A stretch of DNA of 64,000 nucleotides from DATAXP01 sp036272935 (GTDB lineage: Bacteria > Planctomycetota > Planctomycetia > Pirellulales > PNKZ01). Numbering within the stretch: the stretch's first letter is position 1; the number at the start of each line of letters is the position of its first letter. The notes beneath the pieces are model-generated. The model saw only the letters and a program-made list of their open reading frames with translations. It was not told where the DNA came from and did not search any database. Both the position numbers and the translations under genes were made by a program. Positions 49,777-59,908 of the stretch are shown piece by piece. Location: the NCBI GenBank assembly GCA_036272935.1, contig DATAXP010000003.1, forward strand, positions 62,001 to 126,000, read 5' to 3'.

Positions 49777-51036
49777 TTAAAGGCGCTTGATGATTACCAC
49801 CGAGTTGATTCCCAGCATGCCGAACGAGTTGTTCAGGATGTACCGTGGCCGGGGAATTTCCTGCGGCTCGTTGACGACCAAGCCGCCGAGCGCGCACTGC
49901 GGATCAAGCTCGTCGACGTTGATCGTGGCGTGGCACACACCGTCGTCGAACGCAGGCAGATTGCCGGCCAACTCCAACGCCCCGGCAGCTCCCATGGCGT
50001 GGCCGATGAAGCTCTTGGCGTTGTTGTAGCGCACATTTGGCGAAGTGCCGAACACCGATCGCAGCGCCTCGCACTCCTGCGTATCGCCGGTGGCGGTGCC
50101 GGTGGCGTGCGTGCTGACAATGTCGATCTCGTCGGCCGTGATCCCCGCGCTGTGAAGGGCTTTGCCGACGCACTCTGCCTGGCGCTGCGGGTTGGGGAGC
50201 ACAAAATCGCTGGCGTCGCTGTTCATGGCGTAGCCGGCCAACTCGCCGTAGATTTTCGCGCCGCGAGCCCGCGCGTCGTCGTAGCGCTCGAGCACGTACA
50301 TGCAGCCCCCCTCGGCCACCACGATGCCGTTGCGTCGCATGTCGAACGGCCGCGAGGCTTTTGTCGGATCGTCGTGCGCGGCCAACGCCCCTTGGCTTTT
50401 GAAACTGGCGAAGATGCCGAAAGTTCGCACACTCTCCGAGACACCGCCAGCGAGCGCCACGTCGACTTCGCCAAGGCGCAGCATCTGCGCCCCTTGGATG
50501 AGCCCCGCGTTGCCGGCGGCGCAGGCGGCGCCGATCGTGTAGTGCGGTCCCGTGATGCCCATGTTCAGCGACACTTCGCCGGCCGGATTGTTGGCCACCG
50601 TGCGCGGGTTGTGGTGGTGCGACCAGAACTTGGTGTCGTAATCGAACCCCTTGAGCTCGTAGATCTCGTTCTCGGTTTCGACGTTGCCGTGCTCGGTAAC
50701 GCCGACATAGACGCCGACCATCGACTTGTCGACGTTCGCCCAATCGAGCCCGGAATCGGCGACCGCCTCGCGGCTAGAATAAATGCCGACGCTGCCCGCC
50801 CGCGTGCCGCGGCGCACGTCTTTTTTCGATTGGTAGCGCAGCTCGTCGAAGTTGCAGATGCCCGCCAGCGTCGAGCCGACGTAGCGAATTTCGTACGCGC
50901 TCACGCCGCTACGCCCGGCCAGCAAGGCCCCGCGAAACTCGGGCAGCGAGTTGCCATTCGGGGCGGTCAGACCGATGCCCGTGATGACAATCCGCTGCGA
51001 ATCGGGCCGATCGGCCGGAACTGTCCCTGCGATCAT
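49777..51036 (-). CDS. 3-oxoacyl-ACP synthase II (FabF-type KAS)
   Basis: A 419-residue condensing enzyme. RIVITGIGLTAPNGNSLPEF starts the fold. Cys about 172 is in YTIGAACAAGNAGLIQGAQM, His about 309 in VSTHATGTATGDTQECEALR, and His about 345 in KSFIGHAMGAAGALELAG; the ending ILNNSFGMLGINSVVIIKRL is typical. It extends acyl-ACP with malonyl-ACP. As first gene of the cluster it has a candidate promoter at 51070-51098. GAACAAG departs slightly from the usual TACATG context, hinting at specialised substrate use. Confidence 0.94.
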   Translation of the reverse strand: MIAGTVPADRPDSQRIVITGIGLTAPNGNSLPEFRGALLAGRSGVSAYEIRYVGSTLAGICNFDELRYQSKKDVRRGTRAGSVGIYSSREAVADSGLDWANVDKSMVGVYVGVTEHGNVETENEIYELKGFDYDTKFWSHHHNPRTVANNPAGEVSLNMGITGPHYTIGAACAAGNAGLIQGAQMLRLGEVDVALAGGVSESVRTFGIFASFKSQGALAAHDDPTKASRPFDMRRNGIVVAEGGCMYVLERYDDARARGAKIYGELAGYAMNSDASDFVLPNPQRQAECVGKALHSAGITADEIDIVSTHATGTATGDTQECEALRSVFGTSPNVRYNNAKSFIGHAMGAAGALELAGNLPAFDDGVCHATINVDELDPQCALGGLVVNEPQEIPRPRYILNNSFGMLGINSVVIIKRL

Positions 51037-51069
51037 GCCACCTTCCTCGTCGAAGAATCGGAACTGTTG

Positions 51070-51098
51070 AGGTTACCGGTTTGCATCGATATTGACAA
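51070..51098 (-). promoter_or_regulatory. Candidate promoter of the fatty-acid cluster
   Basis: On the reverse strand TTGTCA is followed after 17 bp by TAACCT, 34 bases before the KAS-II ATG. Both boxes are imperfect but spacing is ideal. Confidence 0.45.
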
Positions 51099-51170
51099 GC
51101 ATTCGGCCCTCGAAAACGCGTCGGCGGACAGGACTTGCAATCGCGACAGGTTCGGCGAACATAGAGCGAC

Positions 51171-51458
51171 ATGGCACGCATCGTCGCATTGAGCATGATT
51201 GGGGTCGGCTTCGTGGCCGTCGTGGTCGCCACCGTGCTGGCATATCGCGAAGTCACGCTGCTTCCACCGGTCACGGTGACGTTCATTCAATGGAACTACC
51301 GCATCACAATCAAGTACGACTTCTACACCGCCGACGGGACCACGAATTACTTGATCGTGTGGGCCGTTGGATTGGTGCTGGTTGCAATGGGTCTGTTGAT
51401 CTTGAACACCTCGGAAAGCGAAAAAAAAAAGCTCTCCGCCGACGAACCGACGCCGTGA
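51171..51458 (+). CDS. Small two-helix membrane protein
   Basis: A 95-residue protein. MARIVALSMIGVGFVAVVVA and NYLIVWAVGLVLVAMGLLIL are transmembrane helices enclosing a loop (FIQWNYRITIKYDFYTADGT). The C-terminus is charged (SESEKKKLSADEPTP) and includes a poly-A run in DNA. It is divergent from the KAS gene. No family is recognised. Confidence 0.62.
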   Translation: MARIVALSMIGVGFVAVVVATVLAYREVTLLPPVTVTFIQWNYRITIKYDFYTADGTTNYLIVWAVGLVLVAMGLLILNTSESEKKKLSADEPTP

Positions 51459-51541
51459 GAACGCCTGCCGCTTCGCGCTTGCCCGCCGCGAATGTCCCCG
51501 AAGCTCACGCCGCCCCCGCCTCTTCGCGAAAGCCCCTCACC

Positions 51542-52525
<984 letters not shown>

Positions 52526-52572
52526 ACGGCGATCGCTCGCAGCGCGTGCGAGACGTAAATTCGCCGACTACA

Positions 52573-55500
52573 ATGACAAACCGTCGTCTTCCGAACCTTC
52601 CTACCGCCCGGCTGGCCCCGATGTTGTTCGTACGTGCTTGGCTCCTGCTTGCAGCGCTGGTGACGGCAACGCAGATCGCTTTGGCCGCCGATGACGAAGA
52701 CGAAGAACCGGAATACCGTCCGGGCCTGGTAGCCCGTTATACCGATGCCGGCGGAACGACGCTCGTTCGCCGCGATGCCGACGTGCAATTTGCCTGGGGC
52801 GCCAAGGAGCCCGACGAACGACTCGATGGGGGTTCATTTCACGTTGCATGGTCGGGCCGCCTGTTCTCGATTGCGCCGGGCGAGTATCGACTGCACGTGT
52901 TCGCCGCGGGACGTGTGCGGCTATCGTTGGCAGGAAAATCGCTCCTCGACAAGCAATCCGCCGAACCAGCATGGATGGCGGCTGAGCCGATCGAGTTGTC
53001 CTACGGCTACCATCCATTCACGCTTGAATACGAGCCAGCCGCCGACGCGGGACGAATCGGACTATTTTGGTCGGGACCGCAGTTCCAGCTCGAACCGATT
53101 CCCGATCGGCATTTCTTCCATCTGCCCAACGAGGCGCCGCCTGAAACGTTCGAGCAAGGCGCGCTTTTGACGAGAGCCCTTCGCTGCACGGCGTGTCACG
53201 AAATTGCTGCTGACGAAAAGATCGTTGCGGCGCCGGGCCTGAATCGGTTGCGCGGAAATCTCGAGCCGGGGTGGCTCGTTGAGTGGTTGACTGCGAAGCC
53301 GCAAGCGAACGTCGAAGCCGTACCGCGGCGGATGCCGCACTTCGATTTTACGTCCGACGAAGCCCGCGCGATCGCCACTTATCTCTTCGCCACGTCGCAA
53401 CAGTCGCCCGAGGCACCGAAGTTCCACGCTTCGATGGTTCCGACGCCGCCGTTGGAGCCCGGCAAAAAGAAGCCCAAAAAACCTCGCACTAAACCGAGCG
53501 AGAAAGAAGGCGAACGGCTGGTGAACACACTCGGCTGCCTGGCTTGCCACCGGCTCGGCGATCGCGGTAGTCACGCGCTGTTCGGCGGCGGAGAGTTGAC
53601 GGCAATTGCCGACAAGCGCCCGCCGACATTTTTCGCCCACTGGCTCACCAAGCCCGAGGAAATCAACCGCTCGCACCGCATGCCGGTGTTCCGGCTCGAA
53701 GCGATCGAATGGGCCGATCTGTCGACGTACCTGGCAACGCTCTCGGCTGCCAAGAGCGACGGAAAATCGTGGAAGCCAAAGATCGACGATCGCGAACTCA
53801 TCGAGCTCGGCCGCCGCCTGGTAGTCGAACATCGCTGCGGCAACTGCCATGCACTGCCTGATGCCCCGCGTGAAGCACCGCAGCGATCGAAACTCGCCGA
53901 GCGAAGCCGCTGGGACCACGGATGCCTCGCAGCGCCGGACGAACGAACGCATCGCCCCGGCTACGAGCTCGCTGCCGTACAACAGACGACGGTCCGCGAG
54001 TACATTTTGGGTGCGAAGCACCGCAGTCCTACGCTGGACGGAGCCTACGTGCTCGCCGAACGCAACTGTTTGGGGTGCCATGCACGCGGCCTCAGTCCGG
54101 GCATAGCAGCGAACCTCGATGCCGTTGTGCGGGCTGACGGCGAACTGGGACCGTTGCTACCGACGCTCGCACCGCCCTCGCTCACGGGCGTTGGCGACAA
54201 GCTGCACGACGAGGCGCTTGCCGCAGCGATCTTGCTCAAGAACCCACCGCTGCGTCCGTGGTTGGCGATCCGCATGCCAAAATTCCCGCTGGAAGCGGAG
54301 GAGATGCGGAAGCTCGTCGGGATGTTCGTCGATCACGACCGCGTACCGCCGCTGCCGAGTGGACCTGCCGAGCCGGCCGCTGATCTGGCGCAGGTGCTTG
54401 CCGCGCGGCGACTCGTGACTGCCGAAGGCTTCGGCTGTACGAGCTGCCACAAGATCGGCTCGAGCGAGCCGGTGAAGGTGGCGCTCAACGCCCACGGCAC
54501 CGATTTGACGATGCTCGGCGAACGCATCCGCCGGCCGTGGTACGACCGCTGGGTGCGCAACCCGGCGCGGATCGTGCCTCGCATGGAGATGCCCGCGATC
54601 CAATTGCCCGTGCGCGGGGTACTGCACGACAACGTCAACGAGCAGCTTGCTGCCGTTTGGAACACGCTCAACACGCCCGGCTTCAATCCGCCACCGCCGG
54701 GGCCTGTGCGCACCGTGCGCGCTCGCAACCTTCCGGGCGTCAACGAACCGGCAAGCATTTTGACCGACGTGCTCGAAGTGGGGGACGAAGTCTACACGCG
54801 CCCGCTGATCATCGGCCTGCCGAACCGGCACAACGTGCTGTTCGACCTGGAAGCCGGTCGGTTGGCGAACTGGTGGATCGGCGACATGGCGATGCAGCGC
54901 ACCCGCGGAAAGAGCTGGTACTGGACGCCCGGCGGCGACCCGCTGCTGCCGGTATTGCCGCAAGATGAATTGCCGCGATCCGATTATCGACTTCGCTCTC
55001 AGGGCGAAACAACGACGCCCGCCACGATCGGCCAGGTGCGCGCCGTGCTCGACAGTTTCGGACACTCCACCACAGGGGCGGCGTTCAGCTACCGGTTGTC
55101 GTTCGGCTCCATGCCACGAGAGTTGATCGTCACGGAAACGATCACCCCGCGACAAACTTCCTCGGGCTCCAGCGGGTTCCGGCGACGACTGGAGATTACA
55201 GGACTGGCAACGGGTGACGAAATACTAATCGATCTGCTGCCGCGGAACTCGATCGCTGAGCCGTCGAAGGGCAAGCCGGCGATCGATGTGCTGATGGTCC
55301 AAGGCTCGCCGCGCGAAGCCATTAGCGAGGGCGGCACTTGCGCGGTGCTTTCGAGCCGTCGGCCAGTGTGCGAACTGGATTACGTCGTCGATCTGCCCGT
55401 TGATCAGTTCCCGGTGACTGTGCCGGCGCTGCCAAATCCACCGGCGGTGAAGCTCGATGTGGTGCCGGGCTGGCAGGCGGTGCAATTGCCATTGCCGGTT

Positions 55501-56853
55501 GAAGAGATGGCAACCGGCTTCGATTGGCGAGCCGACGGCAGCCTGGTCTTTTCGTCGCTCAAAGGGCGCGTGTGTGTCGCTCGCGACACTGATGGCGACG
55601 GCATGGAAGACACCGTGACCCCGCTGAGCGACGACCTGGCCACGCCGTATGGCGTGGCGGCGAACAATGACGGCACCGTCGACGTGATCTGCAAGTACGG
55701 CCTGGTGCGCCTGCACGACGACGACAACGACGGTCGCGCGGAGCGCAGCGAAATCGTCGCCGATGGCTGGGGCATGACCAACGACTATCACGATTGGGTG
55801 GTCGGCTTGCCGCGCGATAAAAACGGCGATTACATCGTCGCCTTGCCGTGTCAGCAGGACGATCGCGACGAGGCGGCTGCACGACTGCGCGGCGAGGCAT
55901 TACGACTCGTCCCGCGCGAGCCGACTGCCGACAACCCTCGCCGATTCCGCATCGAGCCGTTTGCCGCCGGGCTGCGCTTCCCCATGGGCGTGGCGATCAA
56001 CCGCGCCGGTGCGATCTTCGCCAGCGACAACCAGGGGAATTACAACCCTTACAACGAAATCAATCAACTCGTGCCAGGCCAGCGCTACGGGTTCATCAAC
56101 AAGCGCGACGTGCGACCCGGATTCAAACCGTCGTTCCAGACCGCGGCCATCGACCTGCCGCATCCCTGGACCCGCAGCGTGAACGGCATGTGCTTTCTCT
56201 ACACGCCGCCTGCGCTGCGCGAGAAGCTCGGTCACCATGTGTTCGGACCGTTCGAGGGTCACCTGATCGGCTGCGAGTACACGACGCTTCGCCTGATCCG
56301 CATGACGCTCGAAAAGGTTGGCGACTCATACCAGGGGGCCGCTTATCCGTTTAGCATTGTGCCGCCGGAAGGGAAGCCGACGTTCGAGGGTCCGGTGGTC
56401 TGCGCGGTGTCGCCGCGTGGCGATTTGTACGTCGGCAACATGCGAGACAGCGGCTGGGGGGGCGGGCAGAACACCGGCTCATTCGTGCGGCTGCGTCCGA
56501 CCGGCTACGTTCCCCTAGGGATTCACGAGGTGCGGGCGACGAGCGACGGCTTAACGATCAAGTTCACCGGCAAAGTCGATGCCCGCCGCGCCGCCGACGT
56601 GAAGAATTACTCGGTGCTTTCGTATCGTCGAATCGTCACGCCTGCCTATGGCGGCGAAAACGTCGACGAACGCGCCGGGCATGTGAAGAGTGTCCACGTC
56701 AGCGACGATGCACGGCGCGTGAAGTTGAAGATCGACGCCATGCGTGCCGGCCACGTCTACGAACTGCGCGTCGCCAACCTCGCCGCTGACGGAAAGCCGC
56801 TGCACCCGGCCGAGGCGTATTACACGCTGAAGCACGTGCCGAACGCGCGATGA
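52573..56853 (+). CDS. PA14, five-heme cytochrome and propeller protein
   Basis: A 1426-residue exported protein. The signal peptide spans residues 1-40 (LLLAALVTATQIALAADDED). A PA14 domain (about 45-170) has GLVARYTDAGGTTLVRRDAD and GYHPFTLEYEPAADAGRIGL-FWSG. Five CxxCH motifs follow: CTACH (about 204), CLACH (321), CGNCH (422), CLGCH (498), CTSCH (621). The C-terminal half is a beta-propeller of the PVC dehydrogenase or sorbosone-dehydrogenase type (DWRADGSLVFSSLKGRVCVA, LPRDKNGDYIVALPCQQDD, FPMGVAINRAGAIFASDNQG). Electrons from propeller-bound substrate may pass through several hemes. PA14 suggests carbohydrate binding. It overlaps the next gene by 4 bases. Confidence 0.92.
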   Translation: MTNRRLPNLPTARLAPMLFVRAWLLLAALVTATQIALAADDEDEEPEYRPGLVARYTDAGGTTLVRRDADVQFAWGAKEPDERLDGGSFHVAWSGRLFSIAPGEYRLHVFAAGRVRLSLAGKSLLDKQSAEPAWMAAEPIELSYGYHPFTLEYEPAADAGRIGLFWSGPQFQLEPIPDRHFFHLPNEAPPETFEQGALLTRALRCTACHEIAADEKIVAAPGLNRLRGNLEPGWLVEWLTAKPQANVEAVPRRMPHFDFTSDEARAIATYLFATSQQSPEAPKFHASMVPTPPLEPGKKKPKKPRTKPSEKEGERLVNTLGCLACHRLGDRGSHALFGGGELTAIADKRPPTFFAHWLTKPEEINRSHRMPVFRLEAIEWADLSTYLATLSAAKSDGKSWKPKIDDRELIELGRRLVVEHRCGNCHALPDAPREAPQRSKLAERSRWDHGCLAAPDERTHRPGYELAAVQQTTVREYILGAKHRSPTLDGAYVLAERNCLGCHARGLSPGIAANLDAVVRADGELGPLLPTLAPPSLTGVGDKLHDEALAAAILLKNPPLRPWLAIRMPKFPLEAEEMRKLVGMFVDHDRVPPLPSGPAEPAADLAQVLAARRLVTAEGFGCTSCHKIGSSEPVKVALNAHGTDLTMLGERIRRPWYDRWVRNPARIVPRMEMPAIQLPVRGVLHDNVNEQLAAVWNTLNTPGFNPPPPGPVRTVRARNLPGVNEPASILTDVLEVGDEVYTRPLIIGLPNRHNVLFDLEAGRLANWWIGDMAMQRTRGKSWYWTPGGDPLLPVLPQDELPRSDYRLRSQGETTTPATIGQVRAVLDSFGHSTTGAAFSYRLSFGSMPRELIVTETITPRQTSSGSSGFRRRLEITGLATGDEILIDLLPRNSIAEPSKGKPAIDVLMVQGSPREAISEGGTCAVLSSRRPVCELDYVVDLPVDQFPVTVPALPNPPAVKLDVVPGWQAVQLPLPVEEMATGFDWRADGSLVFSSLKGRVCVARDTDGDGMEDTVTPLSDDLATPYGVAANNDGTVDVICKYGLVRLHDDDNDGRAERSEIVADGWGMTNDYHDWVVGLPRDKNGDYIVALPCQQDDRDEAAARLRGEALRLVPREPTADNPRRFRIEPFAAGLRFPMGVAINRAGAIFASDNQGNYNPYNEINQLVPGQRYGFINKRDVRPGFKPSFQTAAIDLPHPWTRSVNGMCFLYTPPALREKLGHHVFGPFEGHLIGCEYTTLRLIRMTLEKVGDSYQGAAYPFSIVPPEGKPTFEGPVVCAVSPRGDLYVGNMRDSGWGGGQNTGSFVRLRPTGYVPLGIHEVRATSDGLTIKFTGKVDARRAADVKNYSVLSYRRIVTPAYGGENVDERAGHVKSVHVSDDARRVKLKIDAMRAGHVYELRVANLAADGKPLHPAEAYYTLKHVPNAR

Positions 56854-57893
56854 CGGAAGCTGCGTCATTCTTGTTCCTCACGTGCCAGGTCGGGGCTGAG
56901 GGTGCCGTGAAGGGGGAGCTTGCGCGTCGCTGGCCGGAGTTCCGCTTTTCGTACTCCAGGCCGGGTTTCCTGACATTCAAGCTGCCGGCGAATCATGAGC
57001 TGCCGGACGATTTCGATCTCCAATCGATCTTCACGCGCGCTCATGCGTTCAGCCTGGGGCGCGTCACCGGCGAGTCGCACGAGGCGCTCTCTGCGGCGAC
57101 GTGGCAACTCGTCGGCGCGCGCCGGTTTCAGCATCTTCACGTTTGGCCGCGTGATGCCCTACCGGCCGGCGAGCATGGTTACGAACCGGGATTTACCGAC
57201 CATTCGCGCGCGGCCGAAGCAGCCCTTCGGACCCAGTGCCAGTTTCCACTGACGCCATCAGCATTACCCACGCCTAGTTCACAAGTGGTCCTCGACGTCG
57301 TGCTCGTGAGCGAACACGAGTGGTTCGTCGGACACCATCGCACGCGCACTGGAACGTCGCGCTGGCCGGGCGGGATGCGCAACACACCCTTGCCCGCGGA
57401 TGCCGTGAGCCGCGCGTGGCTAAAGATGGACGAGGCGCTACGTTGGTCCGGCTTGCCGGTACGCCGCGGCCAAACGGTTGCCGAGATCGGCTGCGCCCCG
57501 GGCGGATCGTGTCAGTCGCTCCTCGAGCGCGGCCTGATCGTGACGGGGATCGACCCGGCCGTGGTCGATGAACGGTTGCTGGCCCATCCGCGATTCACGC
57601 ACATCCGCAAGCGCGGCAGCGAAGTGCCGCGGCGCATGTTCGCGGCGACACGCTGGCTGGCGGCCGACATGAACGTCGCGCCTGAATACACGCTCGATAC
57701 GGTCGAAGCCATTGTGACCCACCGGCAGGTGCGTATCCGCGGCCTGTTGCTCACGCTCAAGCTGCCCGACTGGTCGCTCGCGGCCGAGGTGCCCAAGTAC
57801 CTCGATCGAATCCGCTCGTGGGGCTTTGCGAAGGTGCGTGCCCGGCAGTTGCAGCACAACCGCCAGGAAATCTGTGTTGCCGCGCTACGCTGA
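56850..57893 (+). CDS. RlmM-like rRNA 2'-O-methyltransferase
   Basis: A 347-residue protein with a THUMP-like N-terminus (LFLTCQVGAEGAVKGELARR, FTRAHAFSLGRVTGE) and a C-terminal FtsJ-type methyltransferase (TVAEIGCAPGGSCQSLLERG, VTGIDPAVVDERLLAHPRFT, HIRKRGSEVPRRMF, LLLTLKLPDWSLAAEVPKYL). This is the layout of RlmM, which methylates C2498 of 23S rRNA in E. coli. ATGA overlap with the cytochrome gene suggests coupled translation of otherwise unrelated genes. Its 3' end overlaps birA by 9 bases. Confidence 0.85.
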   Translation: MTEAASFLFLTCQVGAEGAVKGELARRWPEFRFSYSRPGFLTFKLPANHELPDDFDLQSIFTRAHAFSLGRVTGESHEALSAATWQLVGARRFQHLHVWPRDALPAGEHGYEPGFTDHSRAAEAALRTQCQFPLTPSALPTPSSQVVLDVVLVSEHEWFVGHHRTRTGTSRWPGGMRNTPLPADAVSRAWLKMDEALRWSGLPVRRGQTVAEIGCAPGGSCQSLLERGLIVTGIDPAVVDERLLAHPRFTHIRKRGSEVPRRMFAATRWLAADMNVAPEYTLDTVEAIVTHRQVRIRGLLLTLKLPDWSLAAEVPKYLDRIRSWGFAKVRARQLQHNRQEICVAALR

Positions 57894-58658
57894 CGGCTTG
57901 ACCAGCACGCCGGAATAGAGCCGCTGATGGACGCCAGCAACGTCGAGCACCAGTGCGCCATCGTCGGCGATCCCGATGCATCGGCCGGTGTGTCGCTGGC
58001 CGGCAAGATCGATCGTGAGCTGTTTGCCGTGTTGCAGACAAAGCCGATCGCTCTGCCGTCCCAACTCCTGCGGCGCCGTTGCGAGCACCTGAAGTGCAAT
58101 GTTGAACTCCTGGAGCAATTCGACGAGCAGCTCCGAGCGATCGAACCGATCGCCGGCCAGGTCGGTCATTGTCGCCACCAGCCGGTGCAGCTCCGGCGGA
58201 GCATCGCATGCCGAGTTGTTCACGTTCACGCCGACACCGACGATGTGCCGGCCATCGGGCAGCGCTTCAACCAGAATGCCCGCGAGCTTCTGGTCGCCAA
58301 CGTACACATCGTTCGGCCAATGCAGCCCGACAGAATGGCCCATCAACCGCCGGCAGACCACCTCGCAAATCGCCACCGCTACCGCCAGCGCGATCATCGC
58401 CGTGTAGCGACGCTCGATGCCACGCTCCAAGGGATGGAACAGCACGCTGAATGCCATGCTCCCTGGCCCGGTCCACCAGCGGTTGCTGCCGCGGCCACGT
58501 CCAGCCGTCTGCTCGTCGGCGACGACCAGCAGCGTTTCGCCCGCAGCCAGCTCGGCAGCCAGCTCGCGAGCACAGTCGCTCGTGCTTGAAAGCGTGGGCT
58601 GATATTCGACACGATCGACCGGAGCCGACGCCAACACGTCACGATCGTAATCGCTCAT
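57885..58658 (-). CDS. birA: Biotin-[acetyl-CoA carboxylase] ligase
   Basis: A 257-residue monofunctional biotin ligase (no HTH repressor domain). STSDCARELAAELAAGETLL, EQTAGRGRGSNRWWTGPGSM (biotinyl-AMP loop), GLHWPNDVYVGDQKLAGILV, VGVGVNVNNSACDAPPEL and a C-terminal SH3-like part GRCIGIADDGALVLDVAGVH are seen. It attaches biotin to carboxyl carrier protein. Its start overlaps the upstream small gene by 4 bases. Confidence 0.92.
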   Translation of the reverse strand: MSDYDRDVLASAPVDRVEYQPTLSSTSDCARELAAELAAGETLLVVADEQTAGRGRGSNRWWTGPGSMAFSVLFHPLERGIERRYTAMIALAVAVAICEVVCRRLMGHSVGLHWPNDVYVGDQKLAGILVEALPDGRHIVGVGVNVNNSACDAPPELHRLVATMTDLAGDRFDRSELLVELLQEFNIALQVLATAPQELGRQSDRLCLQHGKQLTIDLAGQRHTGRCIGIADDGALVLDVAGVHQRLYSGVLVKPSA

Positions 58659-58927
58659 GCCGCGCCCGGCGGCGGCGAGCCGTTCGAGCCCTTCGGCGAA
58701 TCTCCTGCCAGCGGCTCGGTGCGCGTAACATGGAGCAGATCGACACGGACCGACCGCTCGAAGAAAACCTGGCCGGGGTCACCGGTCAGCCCGACGTACG
58801 CCATCTTGCGTCCCACCCACAGCAAGTCGGGATGGCGAATGTCGTACGTCTGACCATCGGTCAGTACAATGCGAAACGGCTCGAACGGCCGGCTTCGCCC
58901 AACGTCGCGCAATTCCTCAGCGTCCAT
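58655..58927 (-). CDS. Small conserved hypothetical protein
   Basis: A 90-residue protein. RPFEPFRIVLTDGQTYDIRH, PDLLWVGRKMAYVGLTGD and VRVDLLHVTRTEPLAG suggest a small beta-barrel (SH3-like) fold. I recall similar short proteins in planctomycetes. The stop overlaps the birA start by 4 bases. Confidence 0.72.
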   Translation of the reverse strand: MDAEELRDVGRSRPFEPFRIVLTDGQTYDIRHPDLLWVGRKMAYVGLTGDPGQVFFERSVRVDLLHVTRTEPLAGDSPKGSNGSPPPGAA

Positions 58928-58967
58928 AATTCAACTTTAGAATGCCTGCCATCGGATGACAACTCGC

Positions 58968-59900
58968 TCATCCCGGCTGGCGCTCAGGATGCAGGTAGAT
59001 GAAGCTCTTGCCGAGCCGGCCGTTGTAGTTGCCTGCTGAAATCTTCATCAGGCCCGGCGTATCGACACTCGCAGCGATGGCGGCTTGCGTGGCGCGCACG
59101 ATCGACGCCAGATCGCGGCCGTTGATGATAATTTCCATGACCGAGCCAACGTCCTCGGGCAGCCGCGACCGCTCGCCGAGCTGCTCGCGCAGCGTGGGGC
59201 AGTAGTTCTCGTAGGTGCTGGCCACCGAAAATTTATAGCGGCTGCCCGCCTTGCTGCCGCTGGCGGCCACGCCGCCGGGGAACGGCATGATGACGCCGGG
59301 CGCCGCTTGCACGGCCGGCAAAGCTCGTTCGGCCGCGGCGAGAGCCGCATCGAGATCGCGCCCCAGGAACCATAGGTTGCCCCCCATCAAGCCGTCGCGA
59401 AAGCCGAAACGCCGATCGAGCACGAACTCGCCGCTCAGGATCGGAATCACCCACACCTTGCGGCCGAAACGCACGTCGCGGCGCTGGTAGCCGTCGCCAA
59501 AGTACGCGATCTTGCGGCCGAGCCTGAAGTACGGGTCAGAATCGATGCAGTTGAAGCACGCCGTCGTGGGACACGTGAGCACGTTCTGACTGATGCGCAC
59601 TAGCAGGCTACGTTCGAGCGCCTGCACCCGGTCGCCGCGGAAGCGAGGCACGTGGAACTGCACCACCGCCCCGGGACGACCATCGGGAGTCGGCTGCGAT
59701 TCGTCGCCGCCGGGGCCGATGTATCGGTCGAGTCCCGCTTCGCAATCGCAGAGGATCGTGCTCGAGGCGTTCCCCGTGGCGGCCTCGACCGCGCGGTCGA
59801 GCCAGTGCCGGTCGCGCGCGGTGATCAGCACCTCGGCGTAGATGCTGCGAAACGCCTCGGCGTAGGTGTCTTCAACCTCGGCGCGAGTGTCGGTTGCCAT
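58968..59900 (-). CDS. fhcD: Formylmethanofuran-tetrahydromethanopterin formyltransferase
   Basis: A 310-residue Ftr/FhcD enzyme from ATG 59900. VEDTYAEAFRSIYAEVLITA, NASSTILCDCEAGLDRYIGP, PDGRPGAVVQFHVPRF, QNVLTCPTTACFNCIDSD, FRLGRKIAYFGDGYQ and IMPFPGGVAASGSKAGSRYK-FSVASTYENYCPTL identify it clearly. It moves a formyl group between methanofuran and tetrahydromethanopterin in the C1-oxidation pathway of methylotrophs and planctomycetes. Other pathway genes (fhcABC, mch) are not in the window. 5-formyl-THF cyclo-ligase is 8 bases upstream on the same strand. Confidence 0.94.
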   Translation of the reverse strand: MATDTRAEVEDTYAEAFRSIYAEVLITARDRHWLDRAVEAATGNASSTILCDCEAGLDRYIGPGGDESQPTPDGRPGAVVQFHVPRFRGDRVQALERSLLVRISQNVLTCPTTACFNCIDSDPYFRLGRKIAYFGDGYQRRDVRFGRKVWVIPILSGEFVLDRRFGFRDGLMGGNLWFLGRDLDAALAAAERALPAVQAAPGVIMPFPGGVAASGSKAGSRYKFSVASTYENYCPTLREQLGERSRLPEDVGSVMEIIINGRDLASIVRATQAAIAASVDTPGLMKISAGNYNGRLGKSFIYLHPERQPG

Positions 59901-59908
59901 CGCGCGGG

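Noticed and set aside
49930..51192. Forward open frame of 420 codons opposite the KAS-II gene
   Set aside because: It lies fully antisense to a condensing enzyme with intact catalytic residues.
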